The notes below the pieces were generated by a model. The model searched no databases. It saw nothing but the letters and a program-made list of their open reading frames with translations, and was not told the origin of the DNA. The translations under genes were made by a program, and so were the position numbers. Positions 57,517-64,000 of a stretch of DNA of 64,000 nucleotides are shown piece by piece. The DNA is from an uncultured Collinsella sp. Its GTDB lineage: Bacteria > Actinomycetota > Coriobacteriia > Coriobacteriales > Coriobacteriaceae. The stretch covers positions 41,186 through 105,185 of the forward strand of contig CAKUGR010000010.1 in assembly GCA_934654775.1 (NCBI GenBank). Reading direction: 5' to 3'. Position 1 is the first letter of the stretch, and every line of letters begins with the position of its first letter.

Positions 57517-58060
57517 ATATAAGGGGCGTTGCAGTAAGCAATAGCGCGAATACAACAGTGCCGACAATCATCGCCTTGCAGTCGTCGGACAACGGGTTAA
57601 GGGCCGCAAGCAGCGAGAAAACGCCGCACTCGAGCTCAAACCAGGCCACCGAGCGAGCACTTGCGAGATACCAAGCATCCTTCTCGTCGCTCTCGAGACC
57701 GGCAGGCTGGTTCCAATGCTCTGGACTGACCAGATGGAGAACGAGGGCCGAAAGCGCGATGCAAGCCAGCATGACAATAGGGAGGAGCAACAGCTCGACA
57801 GGAGAGCCCCAGCGGTTCGGCTGCATGTCAACGCCGTAGTGGACGGGGACCTTCTCTCCGGTGGGCACTGCTGCGATAGCAAAACCTGTCAGCACGACGC
57901 TGCAAGCGCCGGTTAGCCACCCCATCGCTTCTACTATGCGAACATCCTTTGTTATCCATGGCGCTTTTTTGGGCATAACCCCTCCTTCTGACTCAACTGC
58001 GGAGGCTCGGTCTGCCATCTCGCGCTCGAGCCGATGTACGACTTCCATTAAATCGCTCAT
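57464..58060 (-). CDS. DUF1648-like membrane protein
   Basis: 198 residues: a charged N-terminal helix, then four hydrophobic segments (GACSVVLTGFAIAAVP, LLLLPIVMLACIALSALVL, AWFELECGVFSLLAAL, VVFALLLTATPLIFIA). The loop KVPVHYGVDMQPNRWGSP is the DUF1648 signature, a motif of SdpI-like immunity and signal membrane proteins. The start follows AGGGAAAAG. A role as immunity to a peptide made by the neighbouring cluster is possible but not shown. Confidence 0.75.
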   Translation of the reverse strand: MSDLMEVVHRLEREMADRASAVESEGGVMPKKAPWITKDVRIVEAMGWLTGACSVVLTGFAIAAVPTGEKVPVHYGVDMQPNRWGSPVELLLLPIVMLACIALSALVLHLVSPEHWNQPAGLESDEKDAWYLASARSVAWFELECGVFSLLAALNPLSDDCKAMIVGTVVFALLLTATPLIFIARFCKSRGKGKARKL

Positions 58061-58241
58061 GCTATTCTTTTCCCTCGGGTGTTCTGTCTAATATATCGCC
58101 CCGTGCGGACACGATTCTCACCTAAGGAATGGCAATGGTGTGTTCATAAACACGCAGATAGACGACTTAACAGGATTCGATTTACGGGGCGATTGAACCT
58201 GTGGTGGTGCGGATGCCCCGACCCGCGGCACGACTTAACCG

Positions 58242-58303
58242 ACGTTATGTTAGCGACATGTCTAACATAACGTTGCCGCAGGGCGCTCACTCCCTGCGGC
58301 AAC
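58242..58303. repeat. two adjoining perfect hairpins after the toxin-antitoxin pair
   Basis: ACGTTATGTTAG/CTAACATAACGT (58242-58253, 58262-58273) and GTTGCCGCAGGG/CCCTGCGGCAAC (58272-58283, 58292-58303), 12-bp perfect arms each. The second, next to the antitoxin stop, may end its transcript on the minus strand, though no T-run follows. Confidence 0.65.
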
Positions 58304-58329
58304 GCCGATTCCGGGAAGGCACGCCGGGG

Positions 58330-58611
58330 CTATGCCGACCTGAGTATCCTCTCGGCCTTCTCGATCGCGGCCGAGCGCAGAAACTCCGACTTCCGCATCC
58401 CGCACGCGGCGGCCGCCCGTTCGATGAGGTCGGCGCCCGTCTTCGGGCACTTGAAAGACAGGTTGGCGTTGGCCTCCACCTCGGAAAGCCTGGGGCGGCC
58501 GACTCGGAAGTTCACCAGGCTCCCCTCCCAGGAGCCGGATTCGTATTCCGCGCACTCGCGCTCGATGTCCTCATCCGTGATAACGGATCCGTTTGCAAGC
58601 CTATATTCCAT
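58330..58611 (-). CDS. ribbon-helix-helix antitoxin-like protein
   Basis: 93 residues: an acidic N-terminus (ITDEDIERECAEYESGSWEG) that can wrap a toxin, and a C-terminal RHH-like segment (ANLSFKCPKTGADLIERAAA followed by GMRKSEFLRSAAIEKAER), with the strand at NLSFKCP. This order is typical of BrnA-type antitoxins. The start overlaps the stop of the upstream gene (TGATG). As in BrnTA, the toxin-like gene comes first. Confidence 0.78.
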   Translation of the reverse strand: MEYRLANGSVITDEDIERECAEYESGSWEGSLVNFRVGRPRLSEVEANANLSFKCPKTGADLIERAAAACGMRKSEFLRSAAIEKAERILRSA

Positions 58612-58877
58612 CAGTAACCTCTCCTTCTCGCGTTCTCGATCTCCCTTAGCGTCTTCTTGCTCGGCGGCGTCATGGCGTGGTAGACGAGCCACGCGCCGTC
58701 GGCCAGGAGGACACCGACCATCTCGATGTACCGGCCTTGCGGGTCGTAGCCCGTCCGCATCTCGCACTCCCCGGGTATGCGGACGGCCGCGAAGCAGTAG
58801 CTCTCCCACGCCGCCTCGACATCACCGTCATCTAGCTCGGGGTGCCGCTCGTGAACTCTCTGGTGTATCCGGACCAT
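58611..58877 (-). CDS. BrnT-like toxin
   Basis: 88 residues from ATG 58877 (MVRIHQRVHERH), preceded by GGAGG. A helix with DDGDVEAAWESY, then strands around YIEMVGVLLADGAWLVYHAM, and TPPSKKTLREIENARRR at the end recall BrnT-like RNase toxins and the related family ending HAMTPPTKKFLREL. A longer frame up to 58943 crosses a palindromic operator and is rejected. Toxicity is inferred from family and pairing with an RHH protein. Confidence 0.7.
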   Translation of the reverse strand: MVRIHQRVHERHPELDDGDVEAAWESYCFAAVRIPGECEMRTGYDPQGRYIEMVGVLLADGAWLVYHAMTPPSKKTLREIENARRRGY

Positions 58878-58894
58878 GAGCCTCCAATCTTTAC

Positions 58895-58932
58895 GATAAT
58901 ATTCTACTACTATTTGGTAGTAGAATATTATC
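58895..58932 (-). promoter_or_regulatory. palindromic operator of the toxin-antitoxin-like pair
   Basis: Perfect 16-bp arms GATAATATTCTACTAC (58895-58910) and GTAGTAGAATATTATC (58917-58932) around TATTTG, 18 bp before the start. The arms contain TATTAT, a -10-like hexamer, on the minus strand. RHH antitoxins repress their own promoter at sites of this kind. Confidence 0.75.
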
Positions 58933-58979
58933 CGTCCCAACATATTCCATTAGCCGTTCGTCCCAAAACGTATGCCTCT

Positions 58980-59023
58980 GGGCACTCGAAAATCGAACCC
59001 TCGATGCCGTGAACGTCGAGTGC
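58980..59023. other. candidate recombination site of the resolvase
   Basis: GGCACTCGA (58980-58988) and TCGAGTGCC (59015-59023) are inverted arms with two further TCGA motifs between, 70 bp before the resolvase gene, the usual place of res sites. Confidence 0.4.
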
Positions 59024-59091
59024 CAAAACCCAGTGTCAAAACCTCCGCGTCAATTCCCATGGGAAAATCAAATACGAGGCAGGAGGCTGAA

Positions 59092-59676
59092 ATGACACGT
59101 TACGGATATGCTCGCGTGAGCACGAAAGACCAGAGGTTGGACCGCCAGATCGAGGCTCTGGTGAACGCTGGCGTGGCCTATGGCCATATCTACAAGGACA
59201 AGGTCACGGGTGCCCAGGACGGCGACCGGACGCAGCAGAAGCGCCTGTTCAAGAAGATGCGGGCGGGCGACGAGGTGGTGGTCGAATCCTGGGAGCGCTT
59301 GACCAGATCGACCAGGCAGCTGCTCAACTATGACCTTATGTTTCGAAACCTCGGCGTGAAGCTCACGTCCCTGAAACAGCCCGTGGATCTAGATACCGCA
59401 TTCGGGCGCTTCGTGCTTGGCACCCATGCTTGCACCGCGGAACTTGAGCGAGATCTGATCAGGCAACGCCAGGCCGAGGGTATCGCCGTCAAACGGAGCC
59501 ACGGCGGCAACGTGGGTGGCAGGCCTCGCACTGCCGGCGTCAAAGCCGATGCCGCAGTAAGGCTCTATCTTGGAGGAGAGACTCCTATTCCCGATATTTG
59601 CGCTGCGACTGGCGTCTCCAAATCAACGCTGTACCGCATCCTTCGTGAACGCGGATTGGTGGGCGTCAGGAAATAA
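59092..59676 (+). CDS. serine resolvase (Tn3-resolvase/plasmid type)
   Basis: 194 residues: catalytic serine in YGYARVSTKDQRLDRQIEAL, the arginines in WERLTRSTRQLL, the dimer helix TAELERDLIRQRQAEGIA and a C-terminal HTH (PIPDICAATGVSKSTLYRIL). Start at 59092 after AGGAGGCTGA. It shares the domain order with the protein at 31076 but differs strongly in sequence. Its neighbours (RHH protein, toxin pair) fit a plasmid-like or integrated element. Confidence 0.93.
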   Translation: MTRYGYARVSTKDQRLDRQIEALVNAGVAYGHIYKDKVTGAQDGDRTQQKRLFKKMRAGDEVVVESWERLTRSTRQLLNYDLMFRNLGVKLTSLKQPVDLDTAFGRFVLGTHACTAELERDLIRQRQAEGIAVKRSHGGNVGGRPRTAGVKADAAVRLYLGGETPIPDICAATGVSKSTLYRILRERGLVGVRK

Positions 59677-59901
59677 GTCCGTCTGTCGTTTCGCGATTTG
59701 CCTAATAGGCCCGAGTGCGGCGGCGTTACTATATAAGGGTGCGGTATTTCTCTAACCGAAAACCTGCGTGAACGCATGACTTGAGACGCCTTTTTAGAAC
59801 TCACCGATCGCAGGAAAAAGACAACTCAACAGCGGCCGTGCATTGTTCCCAGCCATATGGCATGGCGGAGCCATGCCCGTTGTTGATTGGAGTGCCGCAT
59901 C
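59677..59901. other. intergenic region before the RHH/coiled-coil gene
   Basis: 225 bp with an ACTATATAAG promoter-like patch near 59728 and a perfect 8-bp hairpin GGCATGGC-GGA-GCCATGCC (59858-59877) ahead of the next gene. Confidence 0.4.
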
Positions 59902-60594
59902 ATGGCCGAAAACCAAGTCCAGTCCGAAAAGAAAATGACCAGTCTGAATGTCTCATCGGAGACCCGTGACGCCATAAAGGACATCAGCACGAGCCTTGGT
60001 CTCTCGCAGGCCGATACCGTCGCCCGCTTGGTCGATGGCTACCACCCTAACGCCACTCCCGGTGTGAAGGCTGCGCTCGACGCATCGGCCGTCCTCGATG
60101 AGGCGGTCGAGCGGGTCAAGCGCATCATCGTGGGCGCTGCCGAAGCTGCCGCGATGGAGGCTCGTGCTGCCCGCGAGGACGCTGACGCCGCCAAGAAAAG
60201 TGCAACGGAACAGATTCAGAGCATCAAATCTAATTGCGTCGAGCAGGTCGCCGCCATCAAAGAGAAATTCGAGCTGGATACTGCGAGCTTGGAGATTGAG
60301 AACGATGAGCTCCACGCCACCGTCGCCGATTACCTCTCGCAGCTCAAGAAGCTCGATTCCGAGAACAATCAGCTCTTGGCAGAATCAGCCGCAAAAGACG
60401 ATCGAATTGAAAGCATGAGGGGCGCGGTCGACGCCGCGGCCAAGGCTCAGGCCGATCTCAACGTCTCCCTCCTCGCCCAGCGTGACCTGATGGCCGAGGT
60501 CGCCGCCCTCAAGGACCGCCTCGCCGCCTCCGAGCAGCGGGCGGCCGTGGCCGAGGCCAAGGTCGAGGTCATGACCCAGGCGAGGGGCGAGTAG
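59902..60594 (+). CDS. RHH-start, long coiled-coil protein (KfrA-like)
   Basis: 230 residues. The first 50 (MTSLNVSSETRDAIKDIS plus LGLSQADTVARLV) look like an RHH DNA-binding domain; the remaining 160 are an almost continuous coiled coil rich in Ala, Glu and Lys. This recalls KfrA-type plasmid partition accessories that bind DNA and form filaments. The start at 59902 follows GGAGTGCCGC. The stop is followed by the next ATG after two bases. Confidence 0.7.
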   Translation: MAENQVQSEKKMTSLNVSSETRDAIKDISTSLGLSQADTVARLVDGYHPNATPGVKAALDASAVLDEAVERVKRIIVGAAEAAAMEARAAREDADAAKKSATEQIQSIKSNCVEQVAAIKEKFELDTASLEIENDELHATVADYLSQLKKLDSENNQLLAESAAKDDRIESMRGAVDAAAKAQADLNVSLLAQRDLMAEVAALKDRLAASEQRAAVAEAKVEVMTQARGE

Positions 60595-60596
60595 AT

Positions 60597-60806
60597 ATGT
60601 CCGACAAGCTAAGGCCGTCTCGCCGTGAGTTGATAACGGCAGGGCTAGTCGTCTTTTTGGTCACGGCACTCGTCTGGACTGTCATTGATGGTGCCGGCGC
60701 AAATGCGTTCGCCATCAGCGGTGTCATCACCCGTCAAAATGCCGTCTGGGCTTCGCTTGCAGCAGTTTCAGTGGTCATGCTCATTGGGGCTTGGCTGTTT
60801 GGCTGA
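60597..60806 (+). CDS. small two-helix membrane protein
   Basis: 69 residues: helices at about 13-30 (ITAGLVVFLVTALVWTVI) and 49-67 (VWASLAAVSVVMLIGAWLF) joined by a short outer loop. No family is recognised. It starts two bases after the coiled-coil gene, so the two are co-translated. It lacks the amphipathic charge of small toxins. Confidence 0.65.
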   Translation: MSDKLRPSRRELITAGLVVFLVTALVWTVIDGAGANAFAISGVITRQNAVWASLAAVSVVMLIGAWLFG

Positions 60807-60840
60807 TGGCATTCAAAAACAATTAAGTTTGGAGTAGTCG

Positions 60841-61350
60841 ATGGAACATCTCTCTGTTAAAAAGGCAATCAACCTAGCTCGGAACTTTGGGGCTGCGGGT
60901 GTTCTGGCAGCCGCCCTAGTTATGACCTCTGGGTGCAGCCAGGCAGACGATCGCCAGACGGCAGTTCAGGTCGCCGATTCTGATAACGCGCAGGAAGACG
61001 GGGTTTACGGCAAGATGGAGTATTCAGTCACCGGCGTCGAGGTGCATGATTCCTCGGCTGGCGATGGCGGGAAGGTTGCCGTTGTTCGCTGGCACGCCAT
61101 TAACAACCGATCGACAGATTCATGCGCTGTTGGTAGCTACATCACGGCTTATCAAAATAAGCAGATGCTATCTCGCGGGTTTGCCGCCGATTTGCAGGAA
61201 GACCACTTCTCTTCGCAAGGGCTTGCGCCGGGAGGCGAATGCGACGGTGTGTCGATTTTTGACCTCAACGACATGTCTCCCATCGAAGTGAAAGTCGACG
61301 GGATGGGTGCCGGGTCGAACTCCCTCGACCAGACTTTTGAATTGGAATAG
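60841..61350 (+). CDS. lipoprotein, DUF5067-like
   Basis: 169 residues: a lipoprotein signal ending in the lipobox VMTSGCSQ, then a beta-rich domain (YSVTGVEVHDSS, AVVRWHAINNRSTDS, SPIEVKVDGM) with the pattern of DUF5067 proteins, which have an immunoglobulin-like fold and unknown role. An AGTAGTCG site before the ATG is weak. It ends 19 bp before a perfect hairpin. Confidence 0.75.
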   Translation: MEHLSVKKAINLARNFGAAGVLAAALVMTSGCSQADDRQTAVQVADSDNAQEDGVYGKMEYSVTGVEVHDSSAGDGGKVAVVRWHAINNRSTDSCAVGSYITAYQNKQMLSRGFAADLQEDHFSSQGLAPGGECDGVSIFDLNDMSPIEVKVDGMGAGSNSLDQTFELE

Positions 61351-61368
61351 TCCATATGGCGTCTAATT

Positions 61369-61407
61369 TCTAGAAACCCTCTAGAGCATTTCTAGAGGGT
61401 TTCTAGA
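61369..61407. terminator. perfect 17-bp hairpin shared by two convergent genes
   Basis: TCTAGAAACCCTCTAGA (61369-61385) and TCTAGAGGGTTTCTAGA (61391-61407) with loop GCATT. The stop of the minus-strand phosphoesterase gene (61381-61383) lies inside the left arm. It probably ends or protects both messages. Confidence 0.7.
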
Positions 61408-62118
61408 GTCGGGCGCAGCATTTTCGATCGGCACGATGTCTCGGTAGATAAGGCGGTGCCTGTCGTCGCGCCATTCGTCGCCGTGGTAGTGACCGAAGAA
61501 CCAGGCTCGGTAGCCGAGCCGGCCGTCGAGCTCGCCAAGGAATCGCTGAAGCCGGTCGCCCCGATACTCGCGTCCGCGCTCGCGACACAGCCCCTCAGCA
61601 AGGGCGGCAGGAGCCTCGTGAGTCACAACGTAGTCAACCTTCCAGCCCACGCGATTGAGCGAGGAACGGCAGTGTTCCGTCTCTTTCTCGCTCGGCATCT
61701 CCTTAGGCCACCAGCTCCTCCCCTCCCTGCGATACTGCCTGTCGTTGCTCGCGGCGCCGCCCATGGCAAGGACCGTGAGCCCGTCGATGTCGAACACCTC
61801 TCCGCGCATCAGGTGCAGCACGTGCGGTCGCGCCTCATGGACGAGCCCGCCGTTCCACTCCCGCACCGGCAGCCCAGCCAGGGCGTGGTGATTCTCATGG
61901 TTGCCGTCCACGAAGCATGTGGTCCAGGGCTTCGACTCGAACCAGTCGAGCCAGTATTTCTCGGCGTTGGATCCATCCCAGACAAAGCCGAAGTCGCCGG
62001 CCACGATCACTGCGTCATCGCGCGTCAGGGTCCGGCCCAGCGGCCAAGACCTGAAGGCGAACCTGCTGGCCCCGTACTCGGCCCTGCCGTGCACGTCTCC
62101 CGTCACATAGACAGCCAT
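61381..62118 (-). CDS. metallophosphoesterase A
   Basis: 245 residues with the complete calcineurin-like metal site: YVTGDVHGR, VAGDFGFVWD, VDGNHENHHAL, THEAPAAL and GHYHGDEW. It should hydrolyse phosphomonoesters or diesters with two metal ions; the substrate is unknown. Its start overlaps the previous gene's stop (TGATG). It is a close relative of metallophosphoesterase B next to it. Confidence 0.93.
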   Translation of the reverse strand: MAVYVTGDVHGRAEYGASRFAFRSWPLGRTLTRDDAVIVAGDFGFVWDGSNAEKYWLDWFESKPWTTCFVDGNHENHHALAGLPVREWNGGLVHEARPHVLHLMRGEVFDIDGLTVLAMGGAASNDRQYRREGRSWWPKEMPSEKETEHCRSSLNRVGWKVDYVVTHEAPAALAEGLCRERGREYRGDRLQRFLGELDGRLGYRAWFFGHYHGDEWRDDRHRLIYRDIVPIENAAPDSRNPLEML

Positions 62119-62843
62119 CAGTACGCACCCCACGGCAGGAGTTTGTCCCCGAGTCTCACGATCCGGTCATACAGTACCGTGTGCCGTTCGTCCGGATTGC
62201 CGTCTCGGTGAAAATGTCCGTAATACCAGCGCTTGTAGTCCAGGCGATCCTCGAGCTCGTCGAGAAATCCGGTCAGCCGGTCCACATTGGGGCGTTCCCA
62301 GCCTGGGTCCGGGTAGAGCGTCGGCGAGAGCATGCGCGTCGAGCAGGTATGGGTGATGACGCAGTCGACCTTCCAGCCGACCTCGTCGAGCCTCGCCCGC
62401 GCGGTATCGAAATCGCGCTCGTCCGGGAGCTCCTGAGGCCACCAGCTGGAATACGGCACGCGGTATTCCCTGTCCACGCTCGTGGCGCCGCCCATGGTAA
62501 AGATCGTCGAGCCGTCGAGCTCAAAAACCTCGCCGCGCGTCAGGCGCCGTATGGGGGAGGTGTCCGACAGGCGCTGCGTCAGCCCACCGTGCCACGGCTC
62601 CATGGGGCGCTCCTCCCAGTGATCGAAGCGCTCGTGGTTGCCGTCGACGAACAGTACCGTGTAGGGGCGCGACTCCAGCCAGGCGATGTCGGCGCATTCC
62701 TCGGCAGAAAAGTCCCACGGAAAGCCAAAGTCGCCGGCAACGATGAGATAGTCGTCGCTGGTAAGACTGTCGCCAAGCTCCCAGTCGCGGAGCTTTTGCA
62801 TGTCGAGCCCACTGTGGATGTCGCCCGTCACATAGACCGTCAT
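62118..62843 (-). CDS. metallophosphoesterase B
   Basis: 241 residues: YVTGDIHSGLD, VAGDFGFPWD, VDGNHERFDHW, THTCSTRML and GHFHRDGNP, all five metal-site motifs. It shares with A the layout and phrases such as FVDGNHE, RGEVFDIDG/RGEVFELDG and VGWKVD, so they arose by duplication. The start at 62843 overlaps the stop of the third gene (ATGA); a longer frame into that gene is not used. Confidence 0.93.
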   Translation of the reverse strand: MTVYVTGDIHSGLDMQKLRDWELGDSLTSDDYLIVAGDFGFPWDFSAEECADIAWLESRPYTVLFVDGNHERFDHWEERPMEPWHGGLTQRLSDTSPIRRLTRGEVFELDGSTIFTMGGATSVDREYRVPYSSWWPQELPDERDFDTARARLDEVGWKVDCVITHTCSTRMLSPTLYPDPGWERPNVDRLTGFLDELEDRLDYKRWYYGHFHRDGNPDERHTVLYDRIVRLGDKLLPWGAY

Positions 62844-63478
62844 CGAATCACCTCTTCCCTCTTGTACGCCGCCAGCTCGCGCTCGACCTGCCTGTCGCCG
62901 GTCTCGTTGACCCACCAGGGCCATTTCACCCGGCCGCACGGCTCGCCGACTCCGGCGAACCATTCCCTCAGCTCGTCGAGGCTCACCGGGGAGTGCCCGT
63001 TGGCATCGCAACCGACGTCGTAGCGCAGAAGGCCCTGCTTGCGGTTGAACTCGTTGTACGCGCCGCCGCTGCTGTGGATGTGCCCGTGGAGGTGCCACGA
63101 TCCATGGCTCATGCCCTGCCAGTCGGCCATGGGGTAATGGCTCAGGACGATCTTCTGCCCGTCGATCTTGAGCACGCAGATCGGCGGCTCCACGGTGAAG
63201 GCGCCCGCGACCGCCGGCTGGGTCCAGTCCTTGTCGTGGTTTCCCGGGACGAGGTGGATGCGCCTGCAGGCGATCCGCTTGCGCAGCCCGCAGGCGTCCT
63301 GGGCGGTCATCTTGAATGAGAAATCCCCCAGGATGTAGAGCTCGTCGTCCACGGCAACCCTGCCGTTGATGTTGTCGACGATGGCGCCGTTCATCTGCCA
63401 AATTGTCTCCCACGGGCGGTCGGTGAACTTCAGCACGTTCTCGTGCCCGAAGTGGGTGTCGCTGGTGAACCAGATCAT
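62840..63478 (-). CDS. metallophosphoesterase C
   Basis: 212 residues of a different, phage-like branch: FTSDTHFGHENVLKF, ILGDFSFK, VPGNHDKDW, VLSHYPMADW and HLHGHIHSSGG. The metal ligands are complete. First gene of the three; the start follows AAGGAGACAATGG. Similar enzymes occur in phages and mobile elements, where their role is open. Confidence 0.93.
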   Translation of the reverse strand: MIWFTSDTHFGHENVLKFTDRPWETIWQMNGAIVDNINGRVAVDDELYILGDFSFKMTAQDACGLRKRIACRRIHLVPGNHDKDWTQPAVAGAFTVEPPICVLKIDGQKIVLSHYPMADWQGMSHGSWHLHGHIHSSGGAYNEFNRKQGLLRYDVGCDANGHSPVSLDELREWFAGVGEPCGRVKWPWWVNETGDRQVERELAAYKREEVIR

Positions 63479-63809
63479 TCCATTGTCTCCTTGTCGCTAA
63501 AAACCGTTCTCCTTTGCGCAGTTGAGGAGACGTATTTTGAGCGACATGAGGCGTTCGGACCTCATGTTCTGTGCTCCAATCTGCCGGATTGTTCCAGCTA
63601 AAACTTTAAAACCTCGTGCGGACAGAAAACCGTGTCCCGTTTGCGGGGTCATAGTATAGGCACTGTTAGAACTAATAGCCCAAATCCGTTGCCAACTAGC
63701 CACTATTAGCAACTATTAGGCCTTTTGGACAGCCGAACTGACTAATAGCCGCTATTTGTTGGGCTGTTTTGCAACCGCGAACGCTGCCGTGGATTCTTGA
63801 TACGGCGCA
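63479..63809. other. non-coding region with repeated CTAATAG/CTATTAG heptamers
   Basis: No gene is evident. CTAATAG at 63672 and 63742 and its complement CTATTAG at 63703 and 63713 form an iteron-like group. Near 63615-63650 a GGACAGAAAACCGTGTCCCG segment resembles the GTCCC repeat family. Confidence 0.45.
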
Positions 63810-63839
63810 TCGACAACAGCAATGTCAAGCGGGTAGAAT
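63810..63839 (+). promoter_or_regulatory. promoter of the terminal RNA unit
   Basis: TCGACA (63810-63815) and TAGAAT (63834-63839), 18 bp apart, match the -35 and -10 consensus at five of six positions each. Confidence 0.55.
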
Positions 63840-63845
63840 GGTGCC

Positions 63846-63992
63846 GACGGCAGCCCAAGTTGTAGAGAGCTGGGCAGAGCCGTTGCGTTAGAAAGTTAGG
63901 TCATCGTCTTAGCGACGGTGGCCTTTCTAATATGAGAAAGCCATTGTCAATAGGCATGTTCATTCGAGCCCGGTTTAAAACCGGGCTTTTTC
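63846..63992 (+). ncRNA. structured RNA candidate (two hairpins and a terminator)
   Basis: The transcript expected from the promoter at 63810 folds into a first arm (ACGGC, GCCCA with TGGGC, GCCGT, about 63848-63892), a second arm (TTAGAAAG/CTTTCTAA enclosing GGTCATCGTC/GACGGTGGCC, about 63889-63930) and a terminator (GCCCGG-TTTAAAA-CCGGGC plus TTTTTCG, 63966-63992). No ORF of useful size is inside. It could be a free small RNA or the regulated leader of a gene beyond the window; I do not recognise the family. Confidence 0.55.
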
Positions 63993-64000
63993 GTTTCCCG

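Overview
The window looks like chromosome of a GC-rich gut actinobacterium of the class Coriobacteriia, most likely Collinsella. This is an inference from GC-rich codon use, the actinobacterial form of release factor 2, the FHA/kinase, MurNAc and FtsE/FtsX gene content, and remembered family resemblance; no 16S or other decisive marker is present. Positions 1 to about 46,000 are mostly ordinary chromosome. About 46,000 to 64,000 is accessory DNA built from mobile-element pieces, gene relics and compact operons with overlapping genes.

Layout of the core part: an FHA protein (cut by the window start) and a membrane Ser/Thr kinase with a DUF6273-like outer domain (3-3101); a copper locus with a CsoR-type operator, copA, copZ and csoR (3434-6651); a zinc-ribbon membrane protein, an amidohydrolase and two hypothetical genes (6764-11084); glutamate synthase gltB-gltD (11439-17611); a NapH-like Fe-S membrane protein, gpmA and an Nramp transporter (18009-21434); a rubredoxin and flavin reductase pair; smpB with a TPR gene; tRNA-Glu and tRNA-Gln; a complete MurNAc salvage operon murR-murQ-murP-mupG (25741-30184); a VanZ-like protein, a lone serine recombinase and RNase R; ftsE-ftsX; a zinc-ribbon membrane protein; a split transketolase; a YitT protein; secA-prfB; and ribosomal protein L31 with a long tail.

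The first 22 kb carries 16 copies of a 57-bp dyad repeat (TCTCRATCTGTAACA ... TGTTACAGATYGAGA). They sit only between genes, in arrays of two or three, with copy starts almost always 80-81 bp apart. Three further hairpin families (AGTTGCGGTGAAATA, GGGACAGGTT...TTTGCACC and CGGAAA...GTCCC types) are scattered through the chromosomal part.

Accessory part: a one-chain ABC permease-ATPase (46021-47829); about 1.8 kb of non-coding DNA with nested inverted repeats and a candidate oriT, leading to a MobC-like protein with no relaxase beside it; then a compact cluster of a membrane regulator with two LuxR-type HTH domains, a small secreted protein, a strong stem-loop, two ABC permeases, an ATPase and a membrane-anchored protein (50554-56420). 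This cluster is the best candidate for an undescribed peptide export, sensing or immunity system. After it come gene relics, a DUF1648-like protein, a toxin-antitoxin-like pair with a 16-bp palindromic operator, a serine resolvase, an RHH/coiled-coil protein, a lipoprotein, three overlapping metallophosphoesterase genes (61381-63478), and at the window end a promoter-structured RNA-terminator unit with no ORF (63810-63992).
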